A stretch of 64,000 nt of DNA. Source: Astropecten irregularis (lineage: Eukaryota > Echinodermata > Asteroidea > Paxillosida > Astropectinidae). Of this stretch, positions 36,401-37,077 are shown one piece after another. The stretch is taken from assembly GCA_963971285.1 (NCBI GenBank), contig OZ020255.1, positions 5,022,001 to 5,086,000 of the forward strand. Direction: 5' to 3'. Below the pieces are notes generated by a model, which saw only the letters and a list, made by a program, of their open reading frames with translations, made no database searches and had not been told where the DNA came from. Position 1 is the first letter of the stretch. Every line of letters starts with the position of its first letter. The translations under genes and the position numbers were made by a program.

Positions 36401-36932
36401 CTTTTTTCCCTCACTGGCTGTGTACAAAAGTATAGGAGATTTTCAGATTTCAGACTTTTTATGCTCCTTGTCAGCTGTTTTCAGACATTTTTATCATCGG
36501 TCAATCTCAGCCCTGACACTCCTTCTCGAAATTTCCCGGGTATCTACGGAACCTTAAAGTGACCATCCGAGTTTCCGAGTTTTCGAGATAATTATTTCAG
36601 AAAGGCGTCTCGGAAAGACGTCTTTTCCTGATAGGATATCAGGGAAAGACGTCTTTCCGAGATAGCTATCACGGAAAGACATCGTTCCGAGTTAAAATAT
36701 CAAAGAAAGATGTCGTTCCGGAATAATTATCTCAGAAACTCAGAAACTCGGATGGTCACTTTAAGCCTCCGTAGGTATCGGATCCTCTAGTTTTTCTTTT
36801 TTTTCTTTTATCGAAAAGTTAGTTGGATCAGAAAGAAAAACAAAGATGATTGTGACATCATCTGTACTTTAATTACCTTATTGCCCATGAAATGAGCAGA
36901 AGTATTGTGCACTGTTGGATGACAAGTGCCAT
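286..36932 (-). CDS. Gel-forming mucin/VWF-like secreted glycoprotein, 33 exons, 3' end off the left edge
   Basis: Exons were read by translation and splice signals; the frame is preserved from the ATG at 36932 to 736 (5233 nt, about 1744 codons) and possibly to 286. Approximate residues: signal peptide 1-19, EMI-like segment 20-100, VWD1 131-300, C8 322-391, TIL 394-450, VWD2 490-665, C8 690-755, TIL 758-815, D' TIL 854-915, VWD3 950-1100, C8 1140-1206, TIL 1207-1270, LDLa 1313-1348, Thr/Ser/Pro linkers, Cys-rich 1437-1495, Thr-rich mucin region 1496-1744. In this family the D1-D2-D'-D3 block drives disulfide-linked assembly of a secreted gel. The CGLC motif is intact only in D3. The order of domains excludes a plain VWF orthologue (no VWA seen, LDLa and PTS present). 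Which mucin subfamily it belongs to is not resolved; SCO-spondin-like or otogelin-like relatives are alternatives. No stop codon lies in the window, so the C-terminus is missing. Confidence 0.85.
448..590 (-). other. Open segment possibly belonging to exon 33 in another frame
   Basis: The minus-strand frame is open from about 590 and reads PYNAPKLRLTFSPRSKIES then TVFDSDGSSDTLAIWIQ, which has protein-like composition. A TGA precedes it and no AG acceptor gives this frame. It meets exon 33 at a CCAAAAAAGG run where one extra base would join the frames. Confidence 0.3.
736..1482 (-). CDS. Mucin-like gene exon 32: Thr/Ser/Pro mucin domain
   Basis: The 747-nt exon encodes about 249 residues dominated by Thr, Ser, Pro and Val with STTxPSTT-like repeats and a single FTT-type break near a lone cysteine. 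It is a candidate for dense O-glycosylation. The acceptor is AACCAAG. The best 3' end uses a GC donor (CAG|GCAAGA), which gives phase 1 like every other linker exon. The plus-strand Val-rich reading frame over the same bases is a shadow. Confidence 0.82.
1500..2230. other. Intron 31 segment with repeat fragments
   Basis: No coding signal was seen. Bases 1510-1610 match a repeat also found around 11729-11970 (GTTTGAAG..GCATGGTGGA). The rest is unremarkable AT-rich sequence. Confidence 0.5.
2231..2583 (+). mobile_element. MITE family B copy (TTAA-flanked)
   Basis: It starts TTAAAGGTATAATACATGAT and ends with an inverted ACCTTTAA. The length is about 350 bp with no ORF. TTAA at both ends fits piggyBac-type target sites. 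Confidence 0.75.
2876..3335 (+). repeat. Dispersed repeat M, copy 1, with embedded GGGCCAATTT fragment
   Basis: The segment shares AACCTGCTCACTATTAAA, CACTCTTGGACAAATAAA and GGATCAAGATGATTAA with 7817-8194. Part of family E (GGGCCAATTT..CTGCTTAGCAC) is embedded near 2939-3115. Confidence 0.7.
3522..3698 (-). CDS. Mucin-like gene exon 31: Cys-rich module
   Basis: A 177-nt phase-1 exon encodes CPFKETATVCWCRFRVCDET, then ICCECPYNSFWDGTEC and KHCPT. The clustered cysteines resemble a VWC- or TIL-type module. I cannot assign the exact family. Confidence 0.75.
3862..4243 (+). mobile_element. MITE family B copy
   Basis: It has TTAAAGGTAT at the left and a decayed ACCTTCAAAGG right end. Internally it carries the CCAGCACC and TTCATACCC landmarks of family B. 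Confidence 0.65.
4244..5137. other. Intron 30 sequence without recognised features
   Basis: Short open frames occur on both strands but none has splice-bounded coding character. I see nothing assignable here. Confidence 0.4.
5138..5497 (+). mobile_element. MITE family B copy
   Basis: It is bounded by TTAAAGGTATAATACATGAT and GTACTGTACCTTTAA, about 360 bp, and ends 34 bases from candidate exon 30. Confidence 0.75.
5531..5554 (-). CDS. Candidate proline microexon 30 of the mucin-like gene
   Basis: A 24-nt interval flanked by ACCAAAAG and GTAAGTT would encode GTPPPPPP and keep phase 1 on both sides. The size, phase and strong donor support it. The acceptor tract is weak and transcript evidence is lacking. 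Confidence 0.45.
5992..6116. mobile_element. Foldback element with GGGCCTGTTTGTTT ends
   Basis: The left end ACGGGCCTGTTTGTTTAACA pairs with a right end containing CAAACAAACAGGCCCGT. The interior holds GGATCC-rich arms. A truncated copy is at about 8238-8333. Confidence 0.7.
6300..6341 (-). CDS. Mucin-like gene exon 29: Thr-rich linker, unit copy 2
   Basis: It encodes GTTLQSTSIKPTTR, matching exon 27 with one base difference. The splice sites and phase are intact. Confidence 0.75.
6996..7049 (-). CDS. Mucin-like gene exon 28: Thr/Ser/Pro linker, unit copy 2
   Basis: It encodes the same GTTSPSTTVESTTFTPPE peptide as exon 26, with one silent base change. The splice sites are intact. Confidence 0.8.
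7132..7200 (+). repeat. Tail fragment of SINE type 3
   Basis: GGCCCGATGACCAGGGATAA followed by a GCGCCATGATCTAGATGGAA-like stretch matches the 3' part of the element at 44868-45202. Confidence 0.55.
7190..7818. repeat. Tandem repeat, about 196-bp unit, three copies
   Basis: CAGAATTACATGTCATCTTC recurs at 7272, 7468 and 7664, giving a regular 196-base period. The second and third units are nearly identical. It lies in the intron between exons 27 and 28. Confidence 0.85.
7817..8194 (+). repeat. Dispersed repeat M, copy 2
   Basis: It matches 2876-3335, including CACTATTAAA, TTCAGTTAATTTGATCATTG and the end GGATCAAGATGATTAA. It includes a partial family-E end near 7876-7950. Confidence 0.7.
8191..8233 (+). 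mobile_element. MITE family A left-end fragment
   Basis: TTAAAGGTAGTATCATACTT is followed by the start of the family-A interior, then broken by GGATCC-rich foldback sequence. Confidence 0.65.
8446..8550. repeat. Long near-perfect palindrome
   Basis: The left arm (CTTAAAGTTAGGAGGGCCTG, then GACGCGTTTCGATCC) is followed almost at once by its reverse complement, giving arms of about 52 bases. Single-arm relatives occur near 50395-50420 and 57900-58075. Confidence 0.85.
8693..8734 (-). CDS. Mucin-like gene exon 27: Thr-rich linker, unit copy 1
   Basis: A 42-nt symmetric phase-1 exon encodes GTTLQSTSIKPTTR. Exon 29 is its near copy. Confidence 0.75.
9075..9113. promoter_or_regulatory. Cluster of three TGACGTCA (CRE-type) palindromes
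   Basis: Three TGACGTCA octamers occur in about 30 bases (9084-9112 region). TGACGTCA is the CREB/ATF consensus. It lies in the intron between exons 26 and 27, so any role is speculative. Confidence 0.3.
9142..9340. mobile_element. Probable retroposon tail with GAATT microsatellite
   Basis: A short (ATTGA)n tract is followed by AT-rich sequence. The whole block is absent from the paralogous position near 6700 in the duplicated unit, so it inserted after or during that duplication. Confidence 0.4.
9573..9626 (-). CDS. Mucin-like gene exon 26: Thr/Ser/Pro linker, unit copy 1
   Basis: A 54-nt symmetric phase-1 exon encodes GTTSPSTTVESTTFTPPE. Exon 28 is nearly identical. Confidence 0.8.
9887..10075 (-). 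CDS. Mucin-like gene exon 25: LDL-receptor class A repeat between Thr-rich linkers
   Basis: The Thr-rich flanks (TPSTTVTETTTS and STTTVMSTTTS) enclose CGCKDGLIPCKDCSRC and DDLCDGVTNCDDWSDEQFC. The last part is the acidic calcium-binding signature of LDLa domains. Confidence 0.88.
10345..10740. mobile_element. TIR element with CGAACGGATA ends
   Basis: GGCTTCGCAAGCGAACGGATA-like sequence at the left pairs with TATCCGTTCGCGTGCGAAACC-like sequence at the right. No ORF lies inside. Confidence 0.6.
10799..11035. mobile_element. Family E element (GGGGCCAATTTCAT ends)
   Basis: It contains the paired GCTGCTTAGCACAAAA ends and the CACTTGCAATTG / GTTGTTCGCTGACC interior on the minus strand. Other copies are at 28321, 44417, 57106 and 58231. 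Confidence 0.7.
11182..11231 (-). CDS. Mucin-like gene exon 24: linker closing the D3 assembly
   Basis: A 50-nt exon encodes CTCDEGRKKCIGDPCVS, the same size and pattern as exon 18. The donor is GTAAGT. Confidence 0.8.
11370..11723 (-). mobile_element. MITE family B copy, minus orientation
   Basis: It starts TTAAGGGTACAATACAGGAT and shows GGTATGAAGATGGTG and GGTTTATT landmarks in reverse order. It ends near a TTAA at 11720. Confidence 0.7.
11729..11970. mobile_element. Foldback element (GCATGGTGGAAGTACT)
   Basis: GAAGGTAGGTTTGCGGTGAC (about 11760) is inverted at about 11935 as GTGTCATCGCAAACCTACC. The right arm ends about 40 bases from the exon 23 donor. A fragment is at 1510-1610. Confidence 0.65.
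12010..12244 (-). CDS. Mucin-like gene exon 23: TIL domain 3
   Basis: It encodes MQCSNGQIYHPCGRVCDSTC, then CFCPEGMKLWNGTC and CPCKIGDEVYPPDAAF. This is a full TIL plus the next linker. Phase 1 in, phase 2 out. Confidence 0.9.
12297..12562 (-). repeat. Dispersed repeat L, minus copy
   Basis: CCGAGGGTGGGACCTTATGG..GCTAACGTGTCTCCC is the reverse complement of 22891-23129. It is bounded by CCTAAGG/CCCTAA-type ends. Confidence 0.7.
12686..12842 (-). CDS. Mucin-like gene exon 22: rest of C8 domain 3
   Basis: It encodes IDPQPYFDSCVYDGCGCDRG, CICEAISSYASDC and WRSQDLC. This closely follows the D3 C8 pattern of VWF and gel-forming mucins. Confidence 0.9.
12990..13115. mobile_element. Foldback element with GGTCGATTT ends, decayed copy
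   Basis: GGGTCGATTTTACGAAGCC at the left is partly mirrored by TTGATAGTAAGTTACG and GAAATCGA at the right. Better copies are at 33640 and 50423. Confidence 0.55.
13120..13345 (-). mobile_element. SINE type 3, minus copy
   Basis: It carries the reverse complement of TTCGAATCCAGCC..TGGTGCTTGC..CTCCTTCACAC found at 44868-45202. The 98-codon-like open frame here is therefore repeat sequence. Confidence 0.65.
13346..13753. other. Intron 21 sequence without recognised features
   Basis: AT-rich sequence with no splice-bounded open frame. I see nothing assignable. Confidence 0.4.
13754..14192 (+). mobile_element. TTAA element family D, copy 1
   Basis: It runs from TTAAAGGTGTATTGTAATCA to CAGTATACCTTTAA. 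It shares ACTCAACCTGTCTATC and GCAGAACACCAC landmarks with 21275-21712. Confidence 0.75.
14323..14624 (-). CDS. Mucin-like gene exon 21: end of VWD3 and start of C8-3
   Basis: It contains LCGLCGDFNGDSSNDFF, the only intact CGLC motif of the three D assemblies. C8 then starts with YKCAIIKSDVFRSCHGL. The donor GTAAGT leaves phase 0. Confidence 0.9.
14763..14885. mobile_element. Fragment of C/G-run element (GGTGTCGAT end)
   Basis: TTGGTGTCGATCCGGGGTGG, a C-run and CAATATTTCGAGG match the right part of the element at 35458-35842. It begins about 140 bases beyond the exon 21 acceptor. Confidence 0.5.
15278..15526 (-). CDS. Mucin-like gene exon 20: core of VWD domain 3
   Basis: It runs from GNCAYVLSTDVCWGASG through CTRAVKIRTRDADVDLVRG to YYVIVRVKEL, the conserved VWD body. 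The donor is GTAAGC; the exit phase is 1. Confidence 0.86.
15590..16079 (+). mobile_element. Composite repeat with MITE family A copy
   Basis: A GATTCGTGAGGGTTCGG leader (15590-15660) is followed by a family A element from about 15720 to the TTAA at 16076-16079. The same arrangement recurs at 16140-16574. Confidence 0.65.
16140..16574 (+). mobile_element. Second composite repeat with MITE family A copy
   Basis: GATTCGTGAGGATTCGG precedes a family A element (about 16222-16574, ending CCTTTAA). With 15590-16079 it forms a tandem pair. Confidence 0.65.
16704..16769 (-). CDS. Mucin-like gene exon 19: VWD domain 3 opening with GDPH
   Basis: It encodes TCRTSGDPHFRTFDGKKYTF. The GDPH tetrapeptide (16741-16752, about residues 955-958) is the Asp-Pro autocleavage motif known in some VWD domains. 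Here it is in D3. Confidence 0.85.
17133..17182 (-). CDS. Mucin-like gene exon 18: short linker before VWD3
   Basis: A 50-nt exon encodes CKCRHSGTYTCKTKECP. It leads directly into VWD3. The donor is GTCAGT. Confidence 0.8.
17231..17305 (-). mobile_element. tRNA-derived SINE type 1 (tRNA-like head)
   Basis: Reverse complement reads GGCTCAGTTGGTAGAGCG (box A type) and GGTTCGAATCCCGCTCC (box B type). The anticodon arm closes a loop longer than 7 bases, so it is scored as a SINE and not a working tRNA. Confidence 0.7.
17470..17640. mobile_element. Foldback element with GTTTCGACTAG arms
   Basis: CGTTTCGACTAGCATGCTCT is mirrored by ACAGGCTAGTCGAAACG. It is followed by GAAGTGCGAACG and GGTGTTTCCGCAAACCGATC, as in 54534-54775. 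Confidence 0.6.
17668..17902 (-). CDS. Mucin-like gene exon 17: D' TIL module
   Basis: It encodes ALDCAQGLVELKCVECERRC and later CTAGCGCPEGK, CPCYYGGRSYNKGE and FWKQCNK. The order matches the D' region (TIL' plus E') that precedes VWD3 in VWF and mucins. Confidence 0.88.
18405..18451 (-). CDS. Mucin-like gene exon 16: short linker exon
   Basis: A 47-nt exon encodes CTCRHGTAKCVDNICG. Its C-x-C start continues the linker pattern (CNxC-x-C) between TIL2 and D'. Phase 2 in, phase 1 out. Confidence 0.75.
18840..18990. repeat. CAAGTC-rich low-complexity tract
   Basis: Irregular repeats of CAAGTC / GAGTC / TCGAGTC over about 150 bases. No coding frame. Confidence 0.6.
19094..19611. mobile_element. 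TTAA element family K, copy 1, next to exon 15 donor
   Basis: It runs from ATTAAAGGGAGCATATTGG to GAACGCTGCCTTTAA. A related copy lies at 34690-35094. The right end is about 12 bases from the exon 15 donor. Confidence 0.6.
19620..19732 (-). CDS. Mucin-like gene exon 15: end of TIL2 and linker
   Basis: It encodes MLGDQFDNQCIPVSQCPC and YIYRPGQVWKSGCNE. A TTAA-flanked repeat lies only about 12 bases inside the intron beyond its donor GTAAGA. Confidence 0.82.
19796..20162 (+). mobile_element. MITE family A, full copy
   Basis: TTAAAGGTAATATCATACTT at the left and AAGTATGATTCTGCCTTTAA at the right, 367 bp, no ORF. Confidence 0.8.
20308..20949 (-). mobile_element. MITE family A copy split by a nested element
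   Basis: The left part (20308-20428) and right part (20709-20949) are the two ends of one minus-oriented family A element. Both TTAA ends are present. Confidence 0.8.
20429..20708. mobile_element. Nested G/C-run element family C
   Basis: CGGTTCTACG plus a G-run at the left and TCTAGAACCGCG at the right, with long C-runs inside. It interrupts a family A MITE. A second copy is at 34062-34312. Confidence 0.75.
21080..21207 (-). CDS. Mucin-like gene exon 14: TIL domain 2
   Basis: It encodes PIDCPGNMVYNECGSKCAVS then CIQGCQCPQGQ, a TIL module following C8-2. The donor GTATGG leaves phase 0. Confidence 0.85.
21275..21712 (+). mobile_element. TTAA element family D, copy 2
   Basis: It runs from TTAAAGGTCTGCTGTAATCC to GATTACAGTAAACCTTTA. 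It shares the interior of 13754-14192. Confidence 0.7.
21750..22085. mobile_element. Foldback element (GAATGGCGCCCTC ends) containing a family A half
   Basis: AAAACCTTC..GAATGGCGCCCTC at the left is mirrored by GAGGGCGCCATTCAAAACC at the right. The right 150 bases (21893-22040) are the 3' half of MITE A. It ends about 10 bases from the exon 13 donor. Confidence 0.6.
22101..22482 (-). CDS. Mucin-like gene exon 13: end of VWD2 and C8 domain 2
   Basis: It begins LHGLCGDFNKVPEDDF, where the first cysteine of CGLC is again missing (HGLC). The C8 domain follows: CSVEYQNKKEAIEACDILKQ, CHSWVDVAPFLVQCQMDFC and WRSPHLC. The donor is GTGAGT. Confidence 0.9.
22585..22640. repeat. GAGCCGAACC short tandem tract
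   Basis: Irregular 10-base repeats of GAGCCGAACC/GCCGAGCAGAACC type. Confidence 0.6.
22891..23129 (+). repeat. Dispersed repeat L, plus copy
   Basis: GGGAGACACGTTAGCATC through CCAGCTACATTTTAGAG to CCTAAGGTCCCATCCTCGG, in inverted orientation to 12297-12562. Confidence 0.7.
23356..23572 (-). CDS. Mucin-like gene exon 12: core of VWD domain 2
   Basis: It runs from PSFVGPILVFKPNHPEEERN to YITASVEWRGK, matching the beta-strand region before the calcium loop. The acceptor is ATGGCAG, the donor GTATAG, and it exits in phase 0. Confidence 0.82.
23711..23770 (+). mobile_element. SINE type 1, 3' half of tRNA-like head
   Basis: GGTCGCCGGTTCGAATCCCG then CAATTTTTCTTTGTTCAC, the box B side of the type 1 SINE only. 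Confidence 0.6.
23941..24116. mobile_element. Foldback element (ACGGGCGAT ends) beside exon 11 donor
   Basis: CACGGGCGATTCAG..GAGTTTGCAACA is mirrored by TGTTGCAAACTC..GGATCGCCCGTG, with an inner TGCGCATG..ATGCGCA pair. It ends 13 bases from the splice site. Confidence 0.7.
24129..24386 (-). CDS. Mucin-like gene exon 11: start of VWD domain 2
   Basis: The acceptor AAAACAG is followed by CICVQGELQNCTLHECPP and then the VWD opening GGYSYKTFDGNTYNFHGHC. A foldback element ends only about 13 bases beyond the donor. Confidence 0.88.
24611..24780 (+). mobile_element. tRNA-derived SINE type 2
   Basis: The head GGTGGCCTAGCGGTATGGCA..GGTTTGAATCCCACC is tRNA-like. The tail has ACTCACAAGCACTG and CGTCGGTGAAGGGCAAGCCT. 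Related copies are at 60108, 60341 and 62570-62718. Confidence 0.7.
24790..25440. other. Intron 10 sequence without recognised features
   Basis: AT-rich, with short open frames only. Nothing assignable. Confidence 0.4.
25443..25811 (+). mobile_element. MITE family A, full copy
   Basis: TTAAAGGTAATATCATACTT to GTATGATACTACCTTTAA, 369 bp, about 240 bases from exon 10. Confidence 0.8.
26048..26156 (-). CDS. Mucin-like gene exon 10: end of TIL1 and linker to D2
   Basis: It encodes YFDGNMCVHKENCPCLQ then GAYMRDQCNK. This is the end of TIL plus the small VWC-like loop that links successive D assemblies. The splice phases match exons 9 and 11. Confidence 0.85.
26441..26620. mobile_element. Decayed family E fragment
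   Basis: GGGGCTAATTTCATTGAGCT and GCTTAAGCATGAA resemble the family E end. The second end is eroded. Confidence 0.45.
26628..26726. mobile_element. Family G foldback element (short)
   Basis: CACGTTCACACACACCAAAA plus AGCTCGACTATT is mirrored by AATAGTCGAGCTTTTTGGTG. Longer relatives are at 46799-47214 and 55008-55408. Confidence 0.75.
27046..27171 (-). CDS. Mucin-like gene exon 9: TIL domain 1
   Basis: It encodes MQCAGGMKYTECGSACPETC and CVPGCQCPP, a standard trypsin-inhibitor-like Cys pattern following C8. The donor is GTACGG; the exit phase is 1. Confidence 0.85.
27286..27659 (-). mobile_element. MITE family A, minus copy
   Basis: TTAAAGGTATTATCATACTT to AGTATTATACTACCTCTAAG, with the interior in reverse order. 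Confidence 0.75.
27898..27975 (+). mobile_element. tRNA-derived SINE type 1
   Basis: GGATGGCTCAGTTGGTAGAG and GGTTCGAATCCCTCTCC flank an anticodon arm with a loop of non-standard length. Confidence 0.65.
28321..28530. mobile_element. Family E element
   Basis: GGGGCCAATGTCATAGAGCT and GCTAAGCAGCTCTATGAAAT mark opposed ends. The interior carries CACTTGCAATTG on the reverse strand. It ends about 30 bases from the exon 8 donor. Confidence 0.7.
28563..29036 (-). CDS. Mucin-like gene exon 8: end of VWD1 and C8 domain 1
   Basis: The 474-nt exon starts DVRVYFDGKNGV, reaches the calcium-site region GLCGNYDNNPSND and then runs through a C8 domain (CNLFATNAAFRECRSKV, CDVCSVYEEFSRECARHG, WRSSTFC). The usual CGLC motif is here QGLC: the first cysteine is replaced by glutamine. 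Confidence 0.9.
29299..29375 (+). mobile_element. Degenerate SINE type 1
   Basis: GGGCCGGATAGCTGCACCAG and GGCCGTCGCTAGTCCC show eroded boxes A and B. Confidence 0.5.
29481..29840 (-). mobile_element. MITE family B, minus copy
   Basis: TTAAATGTACAGGATTGGTA to a GGGTATAATAAATTGTACC end, with the family B interior reversed. Confidence 0.65.
29961..30103 (-). CDS. Mucin-like gene exon 7: middle of VWD domain 1
   Basis: It encodes beta-rich VWD core sequence including NQQVNVELLPGDVVTYNNAV. The acceptor TTTTCACAG and donor GTAAGG keep the frame. Confidence 0.8.
30345..30560. repeat. CGAGTA/GAGTAC low-complexity tract
   Basis: Dozens of CGAGTACGAGTA-type units over about 215 bases. Open frames here are low-complexity artefacts. 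Confidence 0.75.
30560..30725. repeat. Inverted repeat (CCCGTATTTTGTCTGGCAGC)
   Basis: CCCGTATTTTGTCTGGCAGC..AATTTACGTCCGCC is mirrored by GGCGGACGTAAATTC..GCCGGACAAAATACGGG around a GGGTGTACATCCCC centre. It directly adjoins the CGAGTA tract. Confidence 0.75.
30931..31108 (-). CDS. Mucin-like gene exon 6: start of VWD domain 1
   Basis: It encodes ICSICCGGSIQTFDGLAYNH and then a CRHVLAFF stretch, the conserved opening of a VWD domain (G-G-x-x-TFDG-x-x-Y...C-x-x-VLA). The donor is GTAAGC; the exit phase is 2. Confidence 0.85.
31341..31495. mobile_element. Foldback element with CGCACGCG core
   Basis: TGGGAGACTTTGGAGAACCG..TCTTCAAGTCAACA is mirrored by TGTTGACTCAAGACCGATTC..CCCA. The centre is CG-rich. 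Confidence 0.65.
31722..31892. mobile_element. Fragments: family C G-run and family D right end
   Basis: CAATTCTACG plus a G-run is a family C end. TTTGATTACAGTAAACCTTTAA (31870-31892) is the family D right end. Confidence 0.5.
32005..32082 (-). CDS. Mucin-like gene exon 5: cysteine-free linker
   Basis: A 78-nt exon joins in frame (phase 1 to phase 1) and encodes PPDSSALLAQHFDTYMKPFS and a short tail, with no cysteine. It probably spaces the N-terminal module from VWD1. It is less certain than its neighbours because no domain supports it. Confidence 0.6.
32321..32629 (+). mobile_element. MITE family A copy with internal deletion
   Basis: It starts inside the left end (GGTAATCAAAGAAATACAG) and ends AAGTATGATACTACCTTTAA, shorter than the 370-bp norm. 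Confidence 0.7.
32683..32925. mobile_element. Foldback element with GTAACAT repeats
   Basis: GTGTACACTGTCAATATTTTC is mirrored by GAAATTGTTGACAGTGCAC. The interior repeats GGTAACATG. Confidence 0.6.
33168..33251 (-). CDS. Mucin-like gene exon 4: small Cys-rich (EGF/TIL-like) module
   Basis: It encodes PHCSPACSEQELCSLKDRTC and seven further residues. Five cysteines in 27 residues suggest an EGF- or TIL-like fold. The acceptor is ACTACAG, the donor GTATTG, the exit phase 1. Confidence 0.75.
33640..33775. mobile_element. Foldback element family J (GGGTCGATTTCACGAAGC)
   Basis: GGGTCGATTTCACGAAGCCC at the left and GTAGTGAAATCGACCC at the right enclose GATCGATCGTA. Other copies are at 12990 and 50423. 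Confidence 0.75.
33951..33997 (-). CDS. Mucin-like gene exon 3: EMI-like RWVCCP segment
   Basis: A 47-nt exon encodes RWVCCPDKNEPTHCGE, with the double cysteine typical of the C-terminal part of EMI domains. The acceptor is AATAG and the donor GTGAGT. The frame joins both neighbours. Confidence 0.7.
34062..34312. mobile_element. Family C element, second copy
   Basis: GGCGCGGTTCTACG at the left and GGCTCTAGAACCGCGC at the right, with the same TAGAAGAACCCAAAATATTG and C-run interior as 20429-20708. Confidence 0.75.
34320..34606. mobile_element. TIR element (GACTATACGCCGTGCTACTG)
   Basis: GACTATACGCCGTGCTACTG at the left is mirrored by CAGTAGCACGGCGTATAGTC at the right, 285 bp apart. GGTCTAGACTA..TAGTCTTGATC flanks. 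Confidence 0.8.
34690..35094. mobile_element. Family K element, copy 2
   Basis: It shares CTCCTTACAGACGTTG, CCATGGTGACTGTTTGCACT and CTGAACGCTGCCTTTAA with 19094-19611. Confidence 0.65.
35262..35381 (-). CDS. Mucin-like gene exon 2: N-terminal Cys-containing segment
   Basis: The exon is bounded by TTTTCAG and GTAAGC. It encodes SCVAESSKCRLVERIFVDGH and about 20 further residues. With exon 3 it resembles the start of an EMI-type domain; that assignment is tentative. It enters and leaves in phase 2. Confidence 0.75.
35404..36357. repeat. Minisatellite, about 111-bp unit, in intron 1
   Basis: TCCCCGAATAGTACAGG-type units recur at 35871, 35981, 36093, 36205 and 36316 (periods 110-112). A further unit part at 35404-35455 is separated by the nested element 35458-35842. 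The array abuts the exon 2 acceptor tract. Confidence 0.8.
35458..35842. mobile_element. G/C-run element nested in the minisatellite
   Basis: TGGTGTCGAT at the left and ATCGACACCCA at the right. ATAACTACGAG occurs on both sides, as expected for insertion into the tandem array with target duplication. It holds long G- and C-runs. Confidence 0.65.
36554..36764. mobile_element. TTAA foldback element with AAGACGTCTT palindromes
   Basis: TTAAAGTGACCATCCGAGTT is mirrored by AACTCGGATGGTCACTTTAA. The interior repeats AAAGACGTCTTTCC-type palindromes. Length 211 bp. Confidence 0.85.
36877..36932 (-). CDS. Mucin-like gene exon 1: start codon and signal peptide
   Basis: The ATG at 36932 sits in a GTCGGTATGG context and opens MALVIQQCTILLLISWAI, a short hydrophobic signal peptide. 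The donor GTAATT follows at 36876, leaving the frame in phase 2. The upstream sequence carries no longer in-frame hydrophobic start, so this ATG is chosen. Confidence 0.8.
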
Positions 36933-37040
36933 ACCGACGCAGGACTCCGTGTCCCTGGACAGCTGCTAGCCTTCTTCAGCACGTTTGGTTCGATGGGAAA
37001 TTTAAACACGAGAGACAGTTCTTGTACCAGTTGGAGGAAC

Positions 37041-37077
37041 AATGAGTTGGCTAAGGCATCAGCAGCAGGTTTTTAAA
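37041..37077 (-). promoter_or_regulatory. Candidate TATA/Inr core promoter of the mucin-like gene
   Basis: On the minus strand a TTTAAAAA box (37070-37077) lies about 30 bases before an Inr-like CTCATTG (around 37043). That would give a 5' UTR of roughly 110 bases ahead of the ATG at 36932. The spacing fits a TATA-Inr promoter, but this is inferred from sequence only. Confidence 0.3.
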
